Assembly: GCA_032158125.1 (NCBI GenBank)
Contig: JASKOT010000004.1
Location: 744,001-808,000 of the forward strand
From: Papiliotrema nemorosa
Taxonomy: Eukaryota > Basidiomycota > Tremellomycetes > Tremellales > Rhynchogastremaceae
Length of the DNA: 64,000 bases
Direction: 5' to 3'
Every line of letters begins with the position of its first letter. Within the stretch, counting starts at the first letter, position 1. A program made the translations under genes and the position numbers. Positions 10,924 to 20,978 of this stretch are shown here, in pieces. The notes under the pieces were generated by a model. It saw only the letters and a list, made by a program, of their open reading frames with translations, searched no databases and was not told the origin of the DNA.

Positions 10924-13900
10924 CTATCTCCAAACCCCCTTCTGACTCGTCGTTCTCCCCATTCCCCTTCTCAACTTTCCCCCTCTCAGCTCTCCATCCC
11001 CGTCCGCCTCGTCATCCTCTACATCCGCTGCAGCGGTAATACTGCTAGCCAACATTCCCAACAACCCTTGACTCTGGCCCATCGTCGCCGAGGTAGACAT
11101 CGGGGAAGTCCCTGCACTGCTCATGGTGGCTCGAGTTGTAGCTATAGGCTTAGAAGGTGTGGGCGCTTGTACCGTCGTCACGGGGACAGGTATAGGTTCT
11201 GGCGCTGTTTCAGGTTCAGGTTGAGGCTGAGGTTGGGTGACTGGTTCCGTAGTCGAAGCTTTGAAAGGGTAGAATCGACTGGCAAAGGTGCCGAGGTATC
11301 CGCGAGGGACGACCGACGAGCCGTACGTTTCCGTCTCGTGAGCGATAAAAGTCGATCTGATGGAACTGTCGGACAACCCTCGAGGTCTCAAAGTCCGCTC
11401 GAGCAACGGAGGCTCGTAGTCTCCCGCGGTAGCCGGATCAGTCTCATCGATTTGATCGGCTGTTCGGTCAATAACCGCATCCACTGCCGCCGACAGACGC
11501 TTTCTCGAGGCGGAATCGTTCGCTCGAATCGTCTTGTCTCCAAAATATTGCGAAGACGCCGCTCGAAGTTGCCGAGGCGGAATTGGCGAGGTAGTGGGTA
11601 CTACCACCCAGTTTGTAGGAGAGATGGGTCGGGTCGAAGCTCCCGCAAAGATGCCGAGCAGCTCGTTTCGATTGGCCCTCGATTTCGACGGCCGCAACGT
11701 CGCCGCCGGTCTCGGGGGAACGAGCGATTCGCCAGATTGCTCGGGAGCCTCGGGTTGAGGAGCACCTGCTGGTGTGGCTCTACGGACAATGCCTGCTCCC
11801 CCAAACTCGACACTGACGTGGGTGGTCGTTGCAGATGTGCTGGCTTGCAATTTGGGCGCTTTGATGGTACCCGCTTGGAGTCGTTCCTTGTCCCGGCGCT
11901 CTTTAGGCGGTACTTCCTCCTGAGCTGGAGTCACGAAGAATTTGGTGATTGGCGCAGCGATCCATCCTAAACCTCCCTTTGCCTTGTCGTCCTCTTCCCT
12001 ATACGCATCTCGCTGAAGCTTCTTAGCAAGCGACGGGTCGATCGTCACATCGTTGACTATCGCTTGAAGGTCGATCAGCTCTCCAAAGACATCTTTGAGC
12101 AGTTTGAGGAGAAGCACAAATTCCCGCCGATTGATAATGGGTATGTCTAAAACATTCTTGAAAGCCGAACGTAGTTCCGCCACATCCTGGTGCAGCGTTC
12201 GCAAGGTGGTCCGGGATAAGTGCGCCACATCGCCAGGCAAATTGTGCTTTTTCAATCGGCGATTGAGATTTGGCACATCGGCACCTTTGAGCTTGACGAG
12301 TAATTTGCCCAAATGTTCCACCAGCGCCGTCATGACTCCTCCGCCATGTAGCGAAGACGTCTCGCTGTCGACGGGTTTCGGTGAGGTAACGGTAGAGACT
12401 TCGTCCACCGCGTCGGTCTGAGTTCCTACCGACTTGGTCAACAACAGAAGGGTCCTCCTATGAACTCTCTTCTCGTGGGGACTTGTCGCGCCGTCAGACA
12501 TGGGCGAGACATCACCTATGGACTGTTCGACCAGGGTATTGCTGGCAATGGGCGACAACTCGCCCTCTTCGCGAGTCGACACGCGAGAAAGGAGTATTGA
12601 ACGTCGTTTGCGGTTTGCTTCTGAGCGGAAATATTCAGACCCATTGGGCGAGACGGGCTCTTCGGGAGCGGTACCTGCCGTCCACTCGGCAATGGCCTCG
12701 CTGTTGGGCTGTGGTCAGCGTAGCTCATCATCATGACTTACCGAATACGTTCGGACAGGTCGGGGTCGGTCACTGTGTGCCCGTCGAGCTGGAGGTTTCG
12801 GCAAGACCACCTTGGATTTTGGCACCCCGTTCAACACGTAGCCGATCCCTCCGCTGGGGCTAGTCCTGAAGACGGGTCTGGGGCTTTCCCTGCCATCTGC
12901 AGTAGGGCTGAGCGTCGTCTCGACTACCGCACCGTACTCGCCCACCGGTCCCATCCCAAGTCCAGGTGACATTGGCTCGTACCCCGTAGAGGTCGAGGTG
13001 AAGCTTGGCGCAAGGGAGGTTTTGCGTTGATGTTCCCAAGACATTCGACTGGTCGCTGGGAGATGCACGCTCATCCTGGCCCAAGAGCGATCTGTGGGAT
13101 TGACAACGTTGGGAGTCGATTCTGTCCGAGAGTGACGCTGCAATTCAGACGCCAAACGTCGGTCCTCCCGATTCGACTTGAAACCCTCTGCTTCCTCTCT
13201 CAAAGTCTTGATCTCTTCCCTTGCATCGTTGAGCAGCAGAGCCAGCTCCGATGCATCATGCTTGAGCAGCGCATTACTCGCGACCAGGTCTTCCAGTGTC
13301 TTTTGATATTCGGGCGCATCGGCGGGAGATTCAGCTCGAAATGTTTCAGAAAGCTATGGTCAGTCCCGTCAAACATCGCACTCACCTCTGAATGGAGTAT
13401 GGTCAATCTCTCCTTGGCATTTGCCAAAAGCTCCTGGGCATCCTTCGCTCTGGCTTCTCTGACCTCTTCCACCTCTTTATTGCGCGTCTCCAATTGCGCC
13501 TGCAACTCCTCGACTCTTGCTTCGGCACGTTTCCGACGCCTCGTCTCGTCCTTTGCACTCCGGCTCTCAATCTCATACTGATCCCGCAGCTCTTCATACC
13601 GTTTCTCACTCTCCATAAACCTCTCCTCTGCTTCCATCTCTGAAACGCGTGATCCATGCCGTTGAGACCGGGAGCGCAGAGCCGTGAGCTCGGATCGAAC
13701 GTGGGTGAGGGATTGTTGGGTCAAAGTTTGAGTATGCAACGCTTGGGTGTATCGCTACTCTCAGTCATACTGATCGACGGCAAATGGGATAACTCACCTT
13801 TTCCAGCGCTTCATTCTTCTTGGTGATCTCTGTGAAATGGGCCATATGGGTCGAATTGGCCTTTTCGAGGTTATTCACCCTTCTCAGACTCTCCGCCAAC

Positions 13901-14387
13901 GCGTTGCGTTTTGCCTCGAGCTAGGTATCAGCGCAAATCATCAAATTCGACTTGCCTGTTTTTCGAATTGTTCTACCGCTCGAGCGTGTTTGCGTTCTAG
14001 CGCTTCGTATCGCTGTAACAAGGCATCTCCAATCTCTACCCATAAGCCATTCCCATTGAAGGCCAACTCACCCCCGGAGAGTTTCAGCTTGTCTTCGATT
14101 CGTTCTCTGTCCCGCCATGTCGAACATCCAGATACGGCCCCACAGCAACACCTCGATTCGCCCTCTGTCTCATCCTCATCTTTCAGATTACCCAGCTGTT
14201 TGGCCAGACCCTCCAATGTCGCGGCGGTACGTAAGAATGCAGATGCCGAGGGAGAAGGTAGAGGAGTAGGCATGAGAGAATCTAAACCTGTTGATTCGCT
14301 TGATGTGCGAATGGACAAGGTGGATATGGCCGATGTGCCGGATGGAGGGGGAGAGTATGAAGAGGATTGATCGTGTAGATTCATCAT
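10924..14387 (-). CDS. Large coiled-coil protein of unknown function
   Basis: I infer six exons encoding a protein of about 1,080 residues. The N-terminal part is Ser-rich, followed by a long coiled coil (for example RYEALERKHARAVEQFEKQ, EEVREARAKDAQELL, DASELALLLNDAREEIKTL). A disordered, Ser/Pro-rich linker follows. A second helical block (LVEHLGKLLVKLKGADVP, REFVLLLKLLKDVFGEL) is well formed and ends around GLGWIAAPITKFFV. The tail is disordered with short Pro-Gln and Pro-Glu repeats. The start is the first ATG of the tandem ATGATG at 14387; the stop TAG is at 10924-10926. Intron 1 (13955-13921) has GC-AG ends. The layout suggests a cortical, spindle-pole or trafficking scaffold, but nothing in it is diagnostic and I cannot name it. 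Confidence 0.75.
13921..13955 (-). other. GC-AG intron in the coiled-coil gene
   Basis: This 35-nt intron has the donor CAG|GCAAGT and the acceptor CCTAG|CTC. Splicing joins FEKQ to LEAKRNALAESL in one continuous heptad frame. No usable GT donor is present. Confidence 0.75.
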
Positions 14388-14756
14388 ATAAACATTGGTA
14401 CTATCCTCCTCGATCGGCTCGTTTCGGGTCGTGTGACACCGTCGGTGGGATGAATCTGGTCCCTGGTCGATGCAGAGGGGCTGAGCTGGTCGGGTTGGGT
14501 ATGATATGTATACACAAGAAAGGAACGGATGGGTCTGCTATATTGTCCTTGTTGTTGCATTTTGCGTGTTTGCGATTTGTTTCGACGCGCACATCACGGC
14601 ACCGGTAATCACCGGGCATAATGGTCGCCACCTCACATGCCCTACCTCGCAAAGAAAGCCCTATGCAGTGTTGTGAGGTGAGAGGGGATAGCATGTTAGG
14701 ATAGAGAGAGTCATGTTCCCTTTGATAGACATACATACACTGCATCGCAAGCCCCA
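14388..14756. other. Intergenic region between two minus-strand genes
   Basis: These 369 bases separate the stop of the Zn2Cys6 gene from the start of the coiled-coil gene, so they hold a 3' end and a promoter. No gene or RNA was recognised. Confidence 0.4.
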
Positions 14757-17379
14757 TCAAACTTGATGTAACCACTCGAACAAAGACAGCGCAACATCCC
14801 TCTCCTCCCCGTTACCCGCAAGCCCGTTACTACCTGGTCCTTCCATCCCCTTCCGACCAGATCCACCATATGGAGCAGACATGTTGGTCGGACTAGACAT
14901 CATTGGCGAGCCCGTACTGATTGGCAAGCTGAACTCCGGTGGTCCAACAGGACGTGCTGGGGTGTTGGAGGCAGAATGAGGTGTACCAGCCAGTACCCGA
15001 GCATTGTACAACCGCTCAATCTCCTCTGCCGCCGACCAGAATTGAGGGTAAGAAATGCAGTGTTGTCGCAATCCAGCCACTAGCGCCATACAGTCTTCTC
15101 GGCCTTGTTCGGCGAGGTACAACCCTGCTTCGTATATCGGCGAATGTAGTAGTAGTGGATCCAGTCGGATATAGTGGCTCAGCGCGAGGATCGAAGTAAG
15201 CGTTGCGATTCTATGCGCGCCGTGCTCTGCCTCGCTATGTATCCTCGATTTGGCCGACTCGAGTCGCTGCAAGGTCGAAGGGTTGATCATAGGAGAAGGG
15301 CCTCGTTGTTCTTGTATACCAATCTCCTTGATTGCCCTCTCAAGGACAAGCCACATGTTGTGATAATAACTATGCCGTTAGAACACGCCGCGAGCTAGCG
15401 CTACAACTTACGCATCGGTCGTCACGGCAGTGATGGCGCTTTCGAAACTCCATGTTGTCGGCCAATTGGTCGGGACAGCAATGTTGCTTAGGTGATTGTT
15501 TCGCCACGTAGAAAAAGACGAAATGCACTGCTCAAGAAGTGATAATGGGATGCCTTGCTCCATGGTCTTGAAGCTCCAAAGTTGATTGCTGACCTCGCGA
15601 GCCATTTTGCTACCAGTGGAAACCGCACTAAACCAGAGCGCCATCTGGGGTCAGCAATCGGTCACAACAAGAGCCTACTCGATGTCCGGCATCACCTGGT
15701 GCAGGATTGGGCAATGCTGTCGTGAGATCGAGAGCAAGAATATCTTCGGAGACGTCGTTTCTGGGGGTCAGATTCGTTTCGAGCGATTCGCTTACAATGT
15801 GGATTGCAGCCGATGAAAGAGGCTAACATAACCGTCTGAAACGCAGATGATTGACCATAGATACACTGCAGCCTCTTTTTCCTTGTCATTGGTGAGTGAC
15901 ATGATATACTTGGGATTGGCATATCCAAGTTGCCGAGCGAGTCTGATGGCTGAAGTGAAATTGTACGGTTGGTATCCTAGACATGAGTTCTTCACAATGA
16001 AACACGACGCACGATCTCGGAGAAAAACAACTCCTGGGTATCAGCTGGGTTCCCGTCAAAATGACCTACTTCCAAGCATCAACTCTGCGAGAACAAGGAT
16101 CTGGATATTGGTCATTGTTGCTATTCGATGTGTCTTTTGAATCTCGACCACTTCTCTCGCTCGAATCACTAAGAGTTGAGTGATCCGACTCCTAGGTGGT
16201 CGTTGACCTGCACCAAAAGCCCGCTCGTCCCGGTCCATACACTCCTCTCGATCGGTATTGATGACCGCGTGATCACTGAATCTGGCGCCAAAGGCCATCA
16301 TCACAGCAAGAAGACCATGTGGGACAGGTCCTTCGGGATGTGTATCGGGAGAGGCGAGTCGAGCGCGTATAGATACCGGGTCGAGCATGGGGAAACGAGG
16401 GTTTGCCATGGTAAAATACGATTCGACCAAATCGTCGGCGAGTCTATCGGATCAGTCAAGTCTATGCGATTGTGATCAGACTCACTCTCTAAGCCCAACA
16501 TCCGTCAAGCCGGCGTGTGCCTCGGTAGGGTCCTCCTTCCATACGCGGCCACCTTGTTCCTCCCACAAATCACAGTGAGGTCCTTCGCTCATTTCCAGGC
16601 TCGATAAATCGCTGTACCCAAGCAAGTTGTGTGTCACGGGATTCGGCGCCAAGAGGTAACGATAGCAATTTGCCTGTTTCTCCGAAGGACGGAGATCAGA
16701 AGACGGTCGAGCGGGGTTGAAAAAGTACTTCATTTCTGGTACATCCTCTTGCGAGGCGAGGGTAGTACGGTGGGAGGATTGGGCTGTGGCCAGGGGTGTC
16801 AGAGGTGTTCGCATTGGCAGAAGATCTCCATTCTGGGACTTTCGTTTGCGCTTTTGTGGTTGATGTCTCGGTCCACTGGACGATTCTTTCGAGAGTCGGG
16901 CGTGTTTGGCCTTTTCATGTAGCTCCGCTACGTAATTGGAGGTACAGGCGAGTTTCCTAGAACTGCAATTGTAGCACTGGTCGTCAGCTCGATTGAGACA
17001 CCTTGACCATCATGACCTGTTCGACCTGCTTGACGGTTCTGGCGGAAGCTACACTCACCACTGAAGCGATGTCGTCTCGCGGACAACGAACCTTCTTGGT
17101 CCGGCACTGATCACATGCGACATTCTGTCTTCGACTCGGCCCGGCGGGAACGTCCTTGGGAGTCGGTGTATCTTGGCCAGGATTGGCGCTCAGGAGAGGA
17201 CGCAGACTCGGGTCGAGATTCTGGTCCATACTGCTCGAGTCCATGGGTCCCGTCGAAGTCAAGGCCTCGTTGAGCGATGTCGCGCCTGTATCAAAGCCGA
17301 TGAGCGAATCGGCAGAGAGTAGCTTGAGCGTTCTTGGGGAGAGCATGTTCTGCTCGTCTTCGGTTGTTGTCGAGGCCAT
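14757..17379 (-). CDS. Zn2Cys6 fungal-specific transcription factor
   Basis: The product is a nuclear DNA-binding regulator of unknown target. The binuclear zinc cluster is formed across an intron: CDQCRTKKVRC-PRDDIASV joined to CYNCSSRKLAC gives C-x2-C-x6-C-x8-C-x2-C-x6-C, a textbook spacing. Downstream comes the fungal-specific middle homology region (LVESYFTMANPRFPMLDP, AIRLARQLGYANP, then AVYLWSIICVSDGYVSLF and an LPNPAP stretch), and a Pro/Ser/Gly-rich C terminus. I infer at least six exons. The start is taken at 17379 (MASTTTEDEQ), although an in-frame ATG at 17451 would add 24 residues. It diverges from TOK1 across a promoter containing an 18-G run. The family is certain. Regulation of the adjacent channel gene is possible, with position as the only support. 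Confidence 0.88.
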
Positions 17380-17805
17380 ACTGGGCGATCGACTGGAGCG
17401 GTTGTTACGGGTCCGGTGTAGATGATCTCTCGAGTTGAGATGGATAAACAAACCATCGACGGATCCGGGCGAGGGTGGGGGGGGGGGGGGGGGGACGTGA
17501 AGGGCGGGGTCTTAGGTGGGGGTGGCGAATAAAGGGGGGACGGTATGTGGGTGTGTATCTTGTTACGTAATATTCAAACCCATTTAACCATCATTTGGAG
17601 AACGTCACCATCCCGTCTATTTTCTGTCTGGTGGTGTTCTCAGCGAGCCAAAAAGATCAGGAGATGCATTCGTCTCTCTCATTCAATCCTAAAGCAAGTT
17701 GATCTAGATCGACTGCATCCCTGTGAGCCGTTCAAGTCAGCAGGATAGACTGGTTGACCGGGGTGCCCTCATCGACTCGCACGATATCCGAGATGGATCG
17801 ATCCG
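17380..17805. promoter_or_regulatory. Divergent promoter region, Zn2Cys6 factor / TOK1
   Basis: These 426 bases separate two divergent starts. They include a G18 run and flanking G-rich sequence (about 17471-17535), and no gene. Confidence 0.5.
17477..17494 (+). repeat. Poly-G homopolymer (18 G)
   Basis: An uninterrupted run of 18 G lies about 100 bp upstream of the transcription-factor start. It may be length-variable, and its exact count may be an assembly uncertainty. Confidence 0.9.
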
Positions 17806-20031
17806 ATGCCTGCGAATAACCAGATTGTATACGATTTGAACGGCTACGACGATGAGCACCACGAGGGAGAGTTTACTTTTTGGCACAGACTGAAAGAATG
17901 GACTCGACCAGAGGTGAGGACGATTGCCGTGTATTGCCCACTCGCCGCGGCCATCTTGGCCCCCTTGTCCACCTTGCTCGACATTCCAGCACTATCACAA
18001 CGATGGTACACCCTCGATGGGATCAGTCAACCTGACCCTCCTGCCTCTCTCGCCCTCAGCGCTGTGGGGCTTTTCCTCAACCTCCTCGCGAATGTGTTGC
18101 TCTTATTCCGATTCTCCGCACATACACAAAAATATACCCAAATCGCAACCCGGCTCTCCCTCTTATCGTGGCTGGGCAAAACAGCAGTCGCCGTCGTCAA
18201 TCTGATCGTGTTCGGAGCGACCAGTCGGAACGGTGCCGGATTCCATTATGAAGAAGGTTTCTGGGCAGCGGTCGTATCTCTCGTCGTGGCGGGTCTGATA
18301 TCCATCTCCCTCCTCTTCCACTATTTCGGCACGTTCCGGAAACATGAAGATGTAGACGAGGTGGACATTCGAATGCAGGGAAAGACATTCATGTTGTCCA
18401 TCCAGGTCTTCTTGGGGATCATCGCCCTCCAAGCTCTGGCGTTTAGCCGGATAGAAGGGTGGACATATATCGATTCCATCTATTTTTCCGTCCAAACGGC
18501 TCTCACCATCGGTTTCGGCGATCTCACACCTTCATACACATCTTCCAAAATATTGGTATTTATCTTCACCCTCCTGACGACATCTCAATTGGGTAACGAA
18601 ATTGCCATCATCGTGCGATTCGTGTCTGCCCGAGCGGAAGAAAGGCGTAATCGATGGAGGAGAAAATACGAGAGGGCAATGCATCGAGAAGCCAACGCCA
18701 AAAAGCCCCAGGCGAATCTGATAGAGGAGATGGGGTTGATCTGGCGGATCAACGCGAAAGAAGAACTCATCAGTCAGTGGTATGACCTCATGTGGAGTGG
18801 AATCAGCTTGTTGGTCTTTTGGATGGTTGGAGCGACCATGTTTAGTCAGGTTGAAGGGTGGACGTTTGGCAATGCCCTGTACGCTTGCATGATTCTTTCA
18901 TTCACCATTGGTGAGTCGCATTCGTGGTGCTGCTGACGGGTGTGCTGACGGGTAGGGTTCGGTGACTATGCACCGGAGACACCTGCCGGTCGGGTCAACT
19001 TTATCTGGTATTCGCTTCTCGCCGTGCCTATCGTGACCTCTTTCGCAGTCACCACCATCAGCGGTCTCGTACGTGTTGGTATACTCTGTACACTGACGAC
19101 CAGCTGAGCACATACTCCGAACGTCGAGTCAAGAGGGACCGATACAGGCGTGCGAGACGTAATGCTCCAGACGCTTTCAAGCCACACGGAGAATACATTG
19201 TGCGGGCAAACGAGTCGTACGGAGAGATGCGAGATAGACTGCTTGGGCAAGCAGAAAACCCCGATGCTACAGCAGGAGAAAGTGGTGCAGAGAAGAAGGA
19301 AGTCCAGGAGGAACTCAACACTGCCGAGAAACGAGTCATGCGTGAATGGTCAGCCGCGGAAAAGTTTGCAAAGGACAGAACAGAATCGCATGATGGGTCC
19401 AACGGGGATGAGCCCACCAATGGGAAAACTGTCCATGGACAGAATGATGCGGCCAGGGAGCTAGAGTTGGATCTAATCAAGCAGCTCATGGATCTCGTCA
19501 TCAAGCTAGAGGCGGAATCAAGGGATCTCTTGTTGACCAATATGGAACATGGTATTCCCCGAACGTTGCTTCTGGCAGACCGGAACGGTACGTGAGATCG
19601 AGTCTGACTTGCTGAGTGCAGTGCAAATCCGCGATGTGAGAGCTGTCAGGGGAGACGACGCCGATATCTTGAAAGTATGGCGAGGCGTAGAAGGTACCAA
19701 TCACCCAGACGAAGCCATCTCCAAACTTGCCAAAGTCAGGGAATACCGCAACACCTTTGCCGAGATACTCGTCATCGGGGCTATACTACAGCGACTCGAG
19801 GGTGAAGAGCGAGACCAATTTGAGAGGACTCAAACGAGGGATAGGGAGGTGATGCTGGAGAGACAAAAGGTTGAATTGAGGGAATCGGCAGAGGATCTGG
19901 AAGATGTGGCGGAACAGCAGTTTGATGGGCTCACGTCGAAGATTCTCCGCTATCACGCCAAGAAGATGAGAAAGGGTATTGCGAGACGTGACGAGGCGCT
20001 GGATAAGGAGAAGGAGAAGGAGAAGGTCTGA
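17806..20031 (+). CDS. TOK1: TOK1-type outward-rectifying two-pore K+ channel
   Basis: This is a fungal 8-TM/two-pore-domain potassium channel of the plasma membrane. Hydrophobic segments include YCPLAAAILAPLSTLL, LALSAVGLFLNLLANVLLLF, FWAAVVSLVVAGLISISLLF and LSIQVFLGIIALQALAF. The first selectivity filter is TIGFGD and the second is TIGFGDY, each followed by a TM helix. The second filter codon run is interrupted by an intron (ACC ATT G | GG TTC GGT). A long charged, partly coiled cytoplasmic tail follows (SERRVKRDRYRRARRN to the Lys/Glu-rich end). I infer four exons, with introns at about 18911-18955, 19069-19104 and 19588-19620. The start ATG at 17806 is the first in the exon. Both filters are intact, so a working channel is expected. 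Confidence 0.95.
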
Positions 20032-20519
20032 TGTGGATACTTAGAATAGAGTCGATTGTATGATCACATGGTTGTATGAAGATGATGATGCTTCCTACAG
20101 GTTGTTGTTCTGTGTGACCCTTATCGTCCTTGCGAACTGGTCCACAGAGTATTGCCAGGCGTAAAGGCGTTTCAATGCTTACTCGTCGAAAAGCGCTGAG
20201 TAGAATGGTCGATATACCTGAAACGTCTCGAGTGGATGCAGCATGTTTCAGGTACAATCATGACGTCTTTCTCGTCGTCGATCACATACATACGGCCTCG
20301 ACATGGTCGAGAACAGCGAGCAGCACCTCTCTGATGGCCTCGAGACAGGTCCGACGTTGTCGATCCACACATTGACGTCAAAGGTACGTACAGCCCAGTC
20401 CCTCTCTGCGTCATGTCGCATGGGAAGTTGAGTCGAGCAGAAAGGCATATATAATCTCCCCCTCCTCGACTCCTCACCTCGCTTATCTCCCCTTTGATCC
20501 ACCATCAGATCATATCGAC
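20032..20519. other. Intergenic region
   Basis: This 488-bp stretch lies between the TOK1 stop and the small basic gene. A TATATAA-like element at about 20448-20454, 70 bp before the next ATG, is the only promoter-like motif seen. Confidence 0.4.
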
Positions 20520-20881
20520 ATGTTCGGATCTCGAAGTACCACTCGACGACACACCACTTCTCAAGGGACATACCGAAAGAATCGAATTAGAGGTCTTCGA
20601 TCGGTGAGTTGCCACTACCTCCACAAGTGCGCTGAGAATACATAGGCCATCAACAACCCTCGAACGACTCGAGTGGGTCGAGCAGAGGCAAAGACTGAGC
20701 TTGAGCTATGGGCGCCCGACCCAACAAGTAAGTATCCAGATCACCCGTCATGGACTCTGGCACTGATATCAGGCCGACGTTGGGGATTCGAATCCGAAGA
20801 CTCCTTCATCTCCCTGCGAGATCTCATCATCGTAACAAACACCACACCACCCATCACACCACTACCACTTATCACGTCTGA
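20520..20881 (+). CDS. Small very basic conserved fungal-type protein
   Basis: I infer three exons (20520-20603, 20646-20731, 20773-20881) giving 92 residues. The protein starts MFGSRSTTRRHTTSQG, has a central NPRTTRVGRAEAKTEL motif, then PTLGIRIRRLL, and ends in a His/Thr-rich tail. I recall short fungal proteins with the same order (MFG-Arg-rich, NPxTTxxGRxxAKxEL, LGIR, Thr/Arg tail), but not their function. The second donor is ambiguous: the consensus GTAAGT at 20728 would shift the frame into a long ORF that runs antisense to beta-adaptin, while GTATCC at 20732 gives the LGIR tail used here. It is convergent with beta-adaptin, 97 bp apart. Confidence 0.6.
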
Positions 20882-20978
20882 GGAGTCGCAGCCTACGATG
20901 ATATATGCGTATAATGATACACGAGATGAAAGCTTGTTATCTGATGCACATGGTCCCATTCGTTACATCTCGTTTGAT

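Noticed and set aside
10744..11970. 408-aa plus-strand ORF opposite the coiled-coil gene
   Set aside because: It is the Arg/Ser-rich antisense shadow of a long coding exon; the minus strand has the coherent protein and splice pattern.
14013..14071. Possible 59-nt intron (GTGAGT...TTACAG) in exon 1 of the coiled-coil gene
   Set aside because: Removing it shifts the frame out of the clear coiled coil RYEALERKHARAVEQ, and no branch site is near the AG; the sequence is kept as coding.
20775..20795. tRNA B-box-like GATTCGAATCC
   Set aside because: It lies inside an exon of the small basic gene, and no A box or cloverleaf could be drawn around it.
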